A DNA stretch of 6,434 nt from JBAXPW01 sp037132015 (GTDB lineage Bacteria; Patescibacteriota; Microgenomatia; UBA1406; GWC2-37-13), in contig JBAXPW010000077.1 in NCBI GenBank assembly GCA_037132015.1, forward strand, positions 1-6,434. The letters are read 5' to 3'. The position numbers and the translations under genes were made by a program. Positions 1-4,846 of this stretch are shown one piece after another. Position 1 is the stretch's first letter. The number at the start of each line of letters is the position of its first letter. The notes under the pieces were generated by a model. The model was not told where the DNA came from. It worked only from the letters and a program-made list of their open reading frames with translations, and made no database searches.

Positions 1-11
1 AGAATTGGAGC

Positions 12-55
12 GCTAGAATTCGGGTAGGAAACCTAGAGGTCCTTTTTTATTGGCC
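12..55 (+). repeat. Direct repeat copy 1 with terminator-like end
   Basis: First copy of a direct repeat whose exact 34-bp core (22-55) recurs at 192-225. The shorter block GCTAGA just upstream (12-17) also recurs at 181-186, so homology covers about 45 bp with a one-base length difference. The core can fold as AGGA/TCCT plus CC/GG around a TAGA loop, with a two-base bulge, and is followed at once by TTTTTT, so on the + strand it resembles a weak intrinsic terminator. The left edge of the window cuts off whatever precedes it. Confidence 0.75.
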
Positions 56-154
56 TGACGATCTGACCAAAGACGAAACCCAGTATAACCACCCAATCAA
101 CGGTTGGGTTAACCGAATAATTACATATCCAATACCAAAAAGAACCAATGGGAA

Positions 155-179
155 CCCGTCCGCCGATTTGGCGGATGGG
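155..179. other. Strong GC-rich hairpin between the direct repeats
   Basis: Positions 155-164 pair with 170-179 over ten base pairs (nine Watson-Crick and one G-U) around the five-base loop GATTT; the core is TCCGCC/GGCGGA. It is markedly more GC-rich than its surroundings and is not followed by a T-tract on either strand, so it is not a classical terminator. A second, weaker stem lies nearby (ACCCAA 91-96 with TTGGGT 104-109). Together they suggest a structured RNA or repeat element; the function is unknown. Confidence 0.5.
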
Positions 180-180
180 A

Positions 181-225
181 GCTAGAGTCAAGGGTAGGAA
201 ACCTAGAGGTCCTTTTTTATTGGCC
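181..225 (+). repeat. Direct repeat copy 2 with terminator-like end
   Basis: Second copy of the repeat at 12-55, about 170 bp downstream. The 34-bp core (192-225) is identical, including the hairpin and six-T run. It follows directly after the GC-rich hairpin at 155-179. The spacing is not a multiple of three and the two copies would be read in different frames by the minus-strand reading frame that spans them, so coding does not explain the conservation. It could be a repeated terminator, the end of a small RNA, or part of a short interspersed repeat. Confidence 0.75.
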
Positions 226-292
226 AATCCCGAATAAAAATGCTGTTAATGAAAATGCGGATGGGGTAAAATATAAGGATACAAATATTTAA

Positions 293-321
293 CTGAATTG
301 GATTATATATTTTGATATAAT
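293..321 (+). promoter_or_regulatory. Probable promoter of the tRNA-Trp gene
   Basis: A perfect -10 box TATAAT lies at 316-321. A weak -35 candidate, CTGAAT (293-298, 3 of 6 matches to TTGACA), is exactly 17 bases upstream. The predicted start is near 328, about six bases before the mature tRNA 5' end at 334. The -10 is convincing; the -35 is only a spacing-based guess. Confidence 0.55.
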
Positions 322-333
322 TAGGTCTTTTCT

Positions 334-404
334 GGGGGTGTAGTTCAACGGTAGAATAGAGGTCTCCAAAACCTTTGACGGGGGTTCGATTCCCTCCACC
401 CCTG
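334..404 (+). tRNA. tRNA-Trp (anticodon CCA)
   Basis: A full cloverleaf can be drawn by hand. The acceptor stem pairs 334-340 with 397-403. The D stem is GTTC/GAAT with loop AACGGTA. The anticodon stem GAGGT/ACCTT encloses the loop CTCCAAA, with anticodon CCA at 366-368. The variable region is only four bases (TGAC), the T stem is GGGGG/CCCTC, and the T loop TTCGATT is canonical. The discriminator base is G404, as expected for bacterial TrpRS recognition. No CCA is encoded (CTA follows), so a CCA-adding enzyme is needed. The first acceptor pair is G-U, whereas the E. coli tRNA-Trp has A-U. The sequence TAGTTCAA and GGTCTCCAAAACC closely match bacterial tRNA-Trp. It appears to be a single-gene transcript from the promoter just upstream. 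Confidence 0.96.
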
Positions 405-714
405 CTAAAAAAATTAGCGTTGTTTGTTATAAAAAAGTTTGAAAAATATAGATGACCGCTTATTAAATGCGCGAAATACTATCTTTGTGGATATACACAA
501 AGCTCCAAAGGAAACAAATATATCTTGATCATAGGTGATGCGACGGTTTTTGGAACAACACTTCATGAAACAAGTAAAAAATTTGAGAGCAAAAATTCGT
601 CAATGGCATGTTCATCGGCTTTGCAATCGTTGGAAGTGTAAAAGGATATGATGTAATACGAGAAGTATAAATATCATTTTAATAGAGAATATTTTATATG
701 TAATTGATTATAGT
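405..714 (+). pseudogene. Gap without an intact gene; possible frameshifted remnant
   Basis: No complete reading frame of reasonable length exists here on either strand. Three overlapping stretches on + look protein-like but lie in different frames. The first (from TTG 439 to a TGA at 526) contains NTIFVDIHKAPKET. The second (456-641, ending in TAA) contains IIGDATVFGTTLHETSKKF. The third (587-670, ending in TAA) contains FVNGMFIGFAIVGSVKGYDV. Reading them in order would give a protein of about 75 residues with a short hydrophobic segment, interrupted by two frame changes. A perfect 7-bp hairpin (CTTTGTG 483-489 with CACAAAG 496-502) also lies here. No family is recognised. Sequencing error, decay, or plain non-coding DNA are all possible. 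Confidence 0.3.
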
Positions 715-721
715 TTGAGGC

Positions 722-749
722 TTGAGAAAAGTTTAAATTGTGATAGAAT
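722..749 (+). promoter_or_regulatory. Probable promoter of the PH-domain gene
   Basis: TTGAGA (722-727), a 16-base spacer, and TAGAAT (744-749) preceded by an extended -10 TG at 741-742. The expected transcription start falls at 756-757, on the ATG at 757, so the mRNA would be leaderless. This is the main reason for preferring that start over the TTG at 715. Confidence 0.5.
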
Positions 750-756
750 ATTTTGT

Positions 757-1416
757 ATGGGGGCAGCGATAAATATTTTCACAAATACAGCTCCTAAGAA
801 AAAAAATACGCCAGTTCTTAATCGCTCACAGACTAAGGCGCAAGTTGGATCCTCTGTACTTTACGATATAATGAACTTGTCTTCAATAAATCCAGGCCAT
901 ATTTATGCAAAAAGTAATTGGGTTGTGCCTGATCCAATTCATGTCGCAAAAGAAACTGATGACGATGATAAGGAGCGTCTCTTGTGGGTAGGCTCTTCAT
1001 CGCAAATAGTGAATTTCTCTCTCTATGTAGCTTGTTTTTTAATTTTTTGGCTAGTTATTCCAATTTTTGTAGCTATTTGGGCATGGATAGAGGTCGCATC
1101 ACGTCGGTATGAATTAACAACAGAACGATTGAAAATATACACAGGCGTACTTACAAAGAGAGTAGAGGATTTACAATTATATAGAGTTAAAGATACATGT
1201 TGTGTCGAACCTTTTTTTTATAGATTGATTGGATTGGGTAATGTAGAATTACACACATCAGATCAAGTAAACCCAATTGTTATCATACATGCTATTCCTA
1301 ATGCCCGAGAATTACGTGAGAGATTGCGTAAGATTGTTGAGATAAATCGCGATCACAAAGGTGTTACAGAGGTTGATTATTTTACTCGTGATGCGCAAAG
1401 AGTTGTTGGAAGATAA
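757..1416 (+). CDS. Membrane-anchored bacterial PH-domain protein (YdbS/DUF304-like)
   Basis: A 219-residue protein. The N-terminal ~75 residues are polar and variable, with an acidic TDDDDKE patch at 67-73. Residues 77-86 carry the LWVGSSSQIV stretch that precedes the membrane part in many such proteins. One long or two short membrane segments span about 85-112. The bacterial PH (bPH2, PF03703/DUF304) fold follows at about 117-195, with the family pattern RRYELTTERLKIYTGVLTKR, then DLQLYRVKD and LGNVELHTSD. Family members are small membrane proteins of poorly known function, in some cases implicated in envelope processes; no catalytic activity is expected. The ATG at 757 is chosen because a promoter ends seven bases before it and no ribosome site supports the in-frame TTG at 715; the ATG at 871 is a later option. 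It converges on the M50 gene with six bases between stop codons. Confidence 0.88.
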   Translation: MGAAINIFTNTAPKKKNTPVLNRSQTKAQVGSSVLYDIMNLSSINPGHIYAKSNWVVPDPIHVAKETDDDDKERLLWVGSSSQIVNFSLYVACFLIFWLVIPIFVAIWAWIEVASRRYELTTERLKIYTGVLTKRVEDLQLYRVKDTCCVEPFFYRLIGLGNVELHTSDQVNPIVIIHAIPNARELRERLRKIVEINRDHKGVTEVDYFTRDAQRVVGR

Positions 1417-1422
1417 AAAAAA

Positions 1423-2049
1423 TTAAAGCAGTATTCCCCGTATAATGTTTATTATTGGAGAGACTATCATACCTGACATCGAGTGTCCACCCGGTAATAT
1501 TGGGATGATGAGAGCGATGAGAAAAATAGTTCCATATCTTTGAAGATCAAACCACTCATATGCTTGTTTGGAAGGTAATATTCCTCCGACGATTTTAAAA
1601 CCATCCAAGGGATGTATTGGTATGAGATTAAATACACCAAGTACAATATTTATATTTACCATCATAAAAAATAATTCACTAAATATAACGCTAGACGCAT
1701 TGACAGCTACTAATCGAAATAAAATTGCAAATATTCCTGCAAGAATAAAATTTGATATAGGACCTGCAACAGAGATGATTGCAGCGTCGCGACGAGGATT
1801 TTGAAGATTGAAAGGATCGAATTGTACTGGTTTGCCCCAACCAAATCCTGCGATAAATAGAAAAATAAGACCAAATAAATCTACGTGTGCACGAGGATCT
1901 AGACTGATACGACCTTGCAAACGAGGAGTTGGATCTCCGAGTCGATCAGCTGTGAGAGCATGAGCAAATTCATGTACTGTGATCGATACAACAATAACCA
2001 TTATGTAAAGAATAAGTTGAAAGGGATTTTCGAAATATGAAAAAAGCAT
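1423..2049 (-). CDS. Site-2 protease family M50 metalloprotease
   Basis: A 208-residue, strongly hydrophobic protein. The zinc-binding HExxH motif is HEFAH at 26-30 inside the first membrane helix, with Glu27 the predicted catalytic base. The third zinc ligand is Asp149 in the NLIPIHPLDG motif (141-150), matching the family's N-P-x-D-G signature. The conserved block ADRLGDPTPRLQGRISLDP (34-52) and VAGPISNF (94-101) are typical of the short YwhC-like group. No PDZ domain is present, unlike RseP. It is predicted to cleave transmembrane substrates within the cytoplasmic membrane; the substrate is unknown. All catalytic residues are present and the length is normal for the group. A weak purine-rich site (AGAGAT) lies a few bases before the ATG. 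It is divergent from bL28 across a 98-bp region. Confidence 0.93.
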   Translation of the reverse strand: MLFSYFENPFQLILYIMVIVVSITVHEFAHALTADRLGDPTPRLQGRISLDPRAHVDLFGLIFLFIAGFGWGKPVQFDPFNLQNPRRDAAIISVAGPISNFILAGIFAILFRLVAVNASSVIFSELFFMMVNINIVLGVFNLIPIHPLDGFKIVGGILPSKQAYEWFDLQRYGTIFLIALIIPILPGGHSMSGMIVSPIINIIRGILL

Positions 2050-2070
2050 ATGATCTCTATTAACTCTTGA

Positions 2071-2121
2071 ATATTAAAATAATATTTGCCTTTTGACAAG
2101 TATTACTCAATATGATATCAT
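2071..2121. promoter_or_regulatory. Divergent promoters for bL28 (+) and M50 protease (-) sharing a -35
   Basis: On +, TTGACA (2093-2098), a 17-base spacer and TATCAT (2116-2121) form a strong sigma70-type promoter; transcription would start near 2128. On -, TTGTCA (2099-2094), a 17-base spacer and TAATAT (2076-2071) give a weaker promoter with a start near 2064. The two -35 boxes are the two strands of the same bases, because TTGACAA is nearly palindromic. The + promoter also fixes the bL28 start: the upstream in-frame ATG at 2112 lies inside the promoter. Confidence 0.6.
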
Positions 2122-2147
2122 ATGTTGTTGAATTTTTCTTACTTACT

Positions 2148-2462
2148 ATGAATATTTGTTATTGGAGCGGTAAAAAGGCATTATTTGGTCGTTCACATAC
2201 TCATCACAGAGGTGTTGCTGGAGGACGTTGGAAAAAGCGTGCACCAAAAACACAACGTATTTTTATGCCAAATCTTCATTCAGTTCTTATTATAGAAGAA
2301 GGTGAAACAAAACGTGTTAAACTAGCCTCAAAAGTATTAAAGCGCATACGAAAAGATATTGTAGATGGTAAAAGACCATTTCTTCACGTTGTCAAATACG
2401 AGCCACTTATGAAATTGGCAAAAGAACAGCGCGAAGAAGCAAAAAAAGCTTTAAAAGTATAA
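2148..2462 (+). CDS. rpmB: Large-subunit ribosomal protein bL28
   Basis: A 104-residue basic protein. The N-terminus CYWSGKKALFGRSH (4-17) matches the bL28 pattern C-x-x-[ST]-G-K followed by N/R-S-H, and RIFMPNLHS (37-45) matches the conserved RRFLPNLHS. The segment KRVKLASKVLKRIRKDI (55-71) corresponds to the usual RVSAKGMRVIDKKG region. Between the SH and the PNL motifs there are about nine more residues than in E. coli (HHRGVAGGRWKKRAPK region). A lysine/glutamate-rich helical tail (81-104) extends past the usual end, so the protein is longer than the common 60-78 residues. The ATG at 2148 is chosen because an upstream ATG (2112) lies inside the promoter. No Shine-Dalgarno site is visible in the short leader. 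Its stop codon directly abuts the convergent deformylase stop. Confidence 0.9.
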   Translation: MNICYWSGKKALFGRSHTHHRGVAGGRWKKRAPKTQRIFMPNLHSVLIIEEGETKRVKLASKVLKRIRKDIVDGKRPFLHVVKYEPLMKLAKEQREEAKKALKV

Positions 2463-3011
2463 TCAAATATTTTTTATTCGTTTGAGCTTACCCTTTCGTT
2501 CTTCAAACATAGGTGCATTTTGTTCAACTGCTCGTCGTGTGAAAAGGATTCCGTTCAAATGGTCTACTTCATGTTGTACGATTGTAGCTTTAAATTCTTC
2601 AAACCATTCTTCTTTTATTTCCCCTGTTATTGTTTGATATCGGAGATGTACTCTATTTGGGCGCACAACTGGCGACCATACGCGGGGGATTGAGAGACAA
2701 CCTTCTAATTTTCTGTCTTCTTCATCTTTCTCATTTTCTTCATCCACATCTTCAAATGTTGTTTTTTCCAGTTCTATAATTTCAGGATTGATACACACAT
2801 CAACTTTATCATGTGGAGTAGGTCTCATTATGAATAAGGATTTGTTAATTCCAACTTGTGTTGAAGCAAGGCCGACACCGGGAGGATCTTTTTGTGCATC
2901 GAGCACATCTATCATATCTTTGACGATTCTTGCCAACTGATCATCAAAATCTGTGATTTTTTTTGTTGGAGTTGTGAGTATTTTATTTGGTATGGTTACG
3001 AGTTTTAGCAT
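2463..3011 (-). CDS. def: Peptide deformylase
   Basis: Removes the formyl group from the N-terminal methionine of nascent proteins, using a metal (usually Fe2+) in the cytoplasm at the ribosome exit. Numbering from the ATG at 3011 (182 residues), all three family motifs are present: GVGLASTQVG (45-54), a variant of GxGLAAxQxG; EGCLS (103-107), with metal ligand Cys105; and HEVDH (147-151), with ligands His147 and His151 and catalytic Glu148. The N-terminus LKLVTIPNKIL is typical. An acidic stretch between NPEI and EGCLS (about 84-100, rich in Glu/Asp) is longer than in standard deformylases. The ATG at 3011 is preferred over that at 3017 because a TATAAT places transcription start at about 3012-3013. 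It has its own promoter, downstream of the vWA gene on the same strand. Confidence 0.95.
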   Translation of the reverse strand: MLKLVTIPNKILTTPTKKITDFDDQLARIVKDMIDVLDAQKDPPGVGLASTQVGINKSLFIMRPTPHDKVDVCINPEIIELEKTTFEDVDEENEKDEEDRKLEGCLSIPRVWSPVVRPNRVHLRYQTITGEIKEEWFEEFKATIVQHEVDHLNGILFTRRAVEQNAPMFEERKGKLKRIKNI

Positions 3012-3019
3012 AACCATAT

Positions 3020-3048
3020 ATTATATCAAAAAAAAGAATGAAGTTCAT
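3020..3048 (-). promoter_or_regulatory. Probable promoter of peptide deformylase
   Basis: On the minus strand a perfect TATAAT (3025-3020) ends eight bases before the ATG at 3011. A weak -35, ATGAAC (3048-3043, 3 of 6), lies 17 bases upstream and overlaps the end of the vWA gene. Transcription would begin near 3012-3013, giving a leaderless or almost leaderless message. The spacer is T-rich. Confidence 0.5.
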
Positions 3049-3049
3049 T
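3028..3049 (-). terminator. Possible weak terminator after the vWA gene
   Basis: On the minus strand, AATG/CATT around the loop AACTT (3049-3037) is followed by a C and eight T residues (3035-3028). The stem is short and AT-rich and overlaps the TGA stop of the vWA gene, so termination would be weak. It also overlaps the spacer and -35 of the deformylase promoter, which may simply account for the T-run. Confidence 0.35.
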
Positions 3050-4004
3050 TTGCGCTCAATTTTCCACCACAAGATTTAATAAAATCCTTGATGCTACCGC
3101 CTATACCTGTTCCGTTTGGTTTAGTTGCGATATATATACCATTTGTAGTTGAAGCGTAGTCCTGCATGATTTTTACAATGCTTGCGGGGTTGTTTTTATC
3201 TGAGAGTGGTGTTGGGACGAATATTGAGAGGATAGAGATTTCCTTCTTTTTAGCATCTTCGGCTAATGTGTGAGAAAATAAGTCTAATGATGGAGTATAT
3301 GTTTCATTAAAACCTCCCGGATGGGCATCAGTTACGAATATAATAATTTTTGTACTATCATTTCCAAATCCGGGTTTGAAATCTATATTTTGAGTTCTCC
3401 CATCTTTTCCTAGACTATTTATTACCGTATTCATCGCTTCGTCAGAAGGTTCTGGTTCTCTGTATCCTCCTTGAATTAATCTGATAGATTTGATTTGTGA
3501 ATCAATCTGTGTGGCATTATTGTCTTCAAAGTTTGAGTACACTTTAACTCCTATATCAAAACCAACAAGAGCAATTCGATATTTGTTATTTGAAACACTC
3601 TTGATGAGATTGAGAATGTCTGCGAGCTCTGATTTCAACAGAGAAAAAGCATTGGAAAGGCTCGCCGTTGTATCAATTACAAACGCAACTTCTGTAGTGC
3701 CACACTCAGGAATATTTTGGTTTGTTTCAGTTGGTTTCTTAGTTTCAGATTGTTCAGTTAGGATGGGAACACTTGTAGGAATTGAAATGTGTGTAGGCGT
3801 TGGTATTGTAAAAAAATCTAATAATCCCTGTTTGATGGAAAATTGATGAGTAAAAGTAAAACTTGCTTCGGTGTTGAGACTTTGATATGTATATGTAATC
3901 ACTAAGGATAATAGCAACAATATTGCTGTAGAAAATACCACAAATAATGTTTTTTTTATTTGCATTTCTTTTCTTTTCTTGTATGAAAATTTTTTTTGCA
4001 ACAT
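3045..4004 (-). CDS. Membrane-anchored extracytoplasmic von Willebrand factor A domain protein
   Basis: A 319-residue protein from the ATG at 4004. The first ~19 residues are very basic (KKFSYKKRKEMQIKK region), then one hydrophobic segment (about 20-40) acts as a signal anchor. A Thr/Pro/Ser-rich linker runs to about 100. The vWA domain (about 105-312) starts EVAFVIDTTASLS, with a MIDAS-type D-x-T-x-S (Asp111, Thr113, Ser115). It continues with RIALVGFD, the GGYREPEPSDEA stretch resembling the GG-x-PE region of integrin-beta-like domains, and FVTDAHPG with the likely MIDAS Asp226. Just two cysteines exist, Cys101 and Cys312, flanking the domain and able to form a closing disulfide. It probably mediates metal-dependent binding outside the cell; the ligand is unknown. 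Start: further upstream would overlap the glycosyltransferase; ATG 3965 (306 residues) is an alternative. Confidence 0.85.
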   Translation of the reverse strand: MLQKKFSYKKRKEMQIKKTLFVVFSTAILLLLSLVITYTYQSLNTEASFTFTHQFSIKQGLLDFFTIPTPTHISIPTSVPILTEQSETKKPTETNQNIPECGTTEVAFVIDTTASLSNAFSLLKSELADILNLIKSVSNNKYRIALVGFDIGVKVYSNFEDNNATQIDSQIKSIRLIQGGYREPEPSDEAMNTVINSLGKDGRTQNIDFKPGFGNDSTKIIIFVTDAHPGGFNETYTPSLDLFSHTLAEDAKKKEISILSIFVPTPLSDKNNPASIVKIMQDYASTTNGIYIATKPNGTGIGGSIKDFIKSCGGKLSAK

Positions 4005-4039
4005 AGTATAATGATACAACTTAGATATGAAATTGTCAT
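4005..4039. promoter_or_regulatory. Compact overlapping divergent promoters (vWA -, glycosyltransferase +)
   Basis: Only 22 bases separate the two start codons. On -, ATGACA (4039-4034, inside the glycosyltransferase gene), a 17-base spacer and TATCAT (4016-4011) predict a start at about 4004, on the vWA ATG. On +, TATAAT (4007-4012) predicts a start near 4019, eight bases before the ATG at 4027; no good -35 is visible at the right spacing. The two -10 boxes overlap by two bases, so polymerase binding for one gene should exclude the other. Confidence 0.5.
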
Positions 4040-4830
4040 TAACGATACCCACATTCAACGAAGAGAAAAACATACGAATTGCTATGGATTCCGCGTATGA
4101 TTTTGTAGATGAAGTTGTGATAATTGATGGAGGATCAACTGATAAAACAGTAGAGATTGTCAAGTCATATGGGGATAAAGTACGTGTACATCATGTTGAT
4201 AATCCTGCAAATTTTTTGAAAAATAAACAGAGAGGTATTGAGTACGCAAAAGGAGAATGGATCATACAACTTGATGCTGATGAGGCAATTTCACAAGAAC
4301 TGAGAAAGGAAATACAAGAAATAATTGCAAATGAAGCTACGACCTACTCACTACAACCTACTCACTATGCTGGCTATTTTATCCCTCGAAAAAATTGGTT
4401 TTTGAATAGATATTTGATGAAGGGGGGAGTGTACCCTGATTATGTGTTGCGTTTGTATAAGCGTGAAGGTGCTCATTTTGTTTTGAAAAATGTGCATGAA
4501 AATGTGATTGTCTCAGGCGAAGTAGGGTATATGAAAACAGCGTTATTGCATTATGCGGACCCCGACTTTGAGAGATATTTGACACGATGGAATCGATATA
4601 CTACGTTTGATGCAGGGCTTCTTCTCAAAGAAAAGTCGAAATTAGGGGTGGGTGATTTTATATCCTATATAATGCTTAAACCAATCGGGTGGTTTTTGCT
4701 CACATTTTTTAGACACAAAGGTTTTCAAGATGGTTTTCCGGGATTTGTATTTTCTTTTTTTTCTTCTTTACGATTTATTGCAATCTACATCAAAGCATGG
4801 CAGGAGTTGAATAAGGGGAAGTTTGGGTAA
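4027..4830 (+). CDS. Family 2 glycosyltransferase (WaaE/KdtX-like)
   Basis: A 267-residue enzyme predicted to transfer a sugar from a nucleotide-sugar donor during cell-surface glycan synthesis at the cytoplasmic membrane face. The N-terminus LSLTIPTFNEEKNI (3-16) is the GT-A opening strand. DGGSTD (34-39) binds the nucleotide, and DADE (83-86) is the metal-binding DxD equivalent. The region GYFIPRKNWFLNRYLMKGGVYPDY (116-139) and the VHENV at 156-160 are characteristic of the short WaaE/KdtX-like group. The C-terminus (about 207-257) is hydrophobic and aromatic, giving likely membrane association rather than clear helices. A 14-bp tandem repeat falls at codons 106-114. The donor and acceptor cannot be predicted. 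No Shine-Dalgarno site is present and the leader is about eight bases. It ends 16 bases from the convergent 409-residue gene. Confidence 0.93.
   Translation: MKLSLTIPTFNEEKNIRIAMDSAYDFVDEVVIIDGGSTDKTVEIVKSYGDKVRVHHVDNPANFLKNKQRGIEYAKGEWIIQLDADEAISQELRKEIQEIIANEATTYSLQPTHYAGYFIPRKNWFLNRYLMKGGVYPDYVLRLYKREGAHFVLKNVHENVIVSGEVGYMKTALLHYADPDFERYLTRWNRYTTFDAGLLLKEKSKLGVGDFISYIMLKPIGWFLLTFFRHKGFQDGFPGFVFSFFSSLRFIAIYIKAWQELNKGKFG
4342..4369 (+). repeat. 14-bp tandem repeat inside the glycosyltransferase gene
   Basis: ACCTACTCACTA occurs at 4342-4353 and again at 4356-4367, giving a 14-bp period with two near-complete units; a partial CTAC at 4337-4340 precedes them. The period is not a multiple of three, so the two copies are read in different frames (TYSL and PTHY). 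It falls in a loop between the DADE half and the GYFIPRKN block, where length variation is likely tolerated. Confidence 0.8.
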
Positions 4831-4846
4831 TGAAAGGCTGTAAAAA

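Noticed and set aside
33..227. A 64-residue minus-strand reading frame beginning at TTG and covering both direct repeats.
   Set aside because: Its ends are formed by the two repeat copies read in different frames, it starts at TTG without a ribosome site, and it contains strong hairpins. The repeat explains the sequence better than a protein.
404..418. GCTAA/TTAGC hairpin as terminator of the tRNA-Trp.
   Set aside because: The stem is only five mostly AT pairs, overlaps the discriminator base, and is not followed by a T-run.
483..502. CTTTGTG/CACAAAG hairpin as a terminator or riboswitch element.
   Set aside because: No T-tract follows, and no conserved riboswitch core or downstream gene at a sensible distance was seen; it is mentioned only within the gap entry.
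715..756. N-terminal extension of the PH-domain protein from the TTG at 715.
   Set aside because: The stretch overlaps a good extended -10 promoter, has no ribosome site, and adds residues (RLEKSLNCDRIFC) unlike the family.
2112..2147. Longer bL28 start at the ATG at 2112.
   Set aside because: The ATG lies within the predicted promoter, upstream of the expected transcription start, and the bL28 family match begins at MNICYWSGK.
4005..4163. 53-residue N-terminal extension of the vWA protein.
   Set aside because: It is antisense to the first 46 codons of the clearly real glycosyltransferase, and the basic N-terminus plus anchor start at the ATG at 4004 or 3965.
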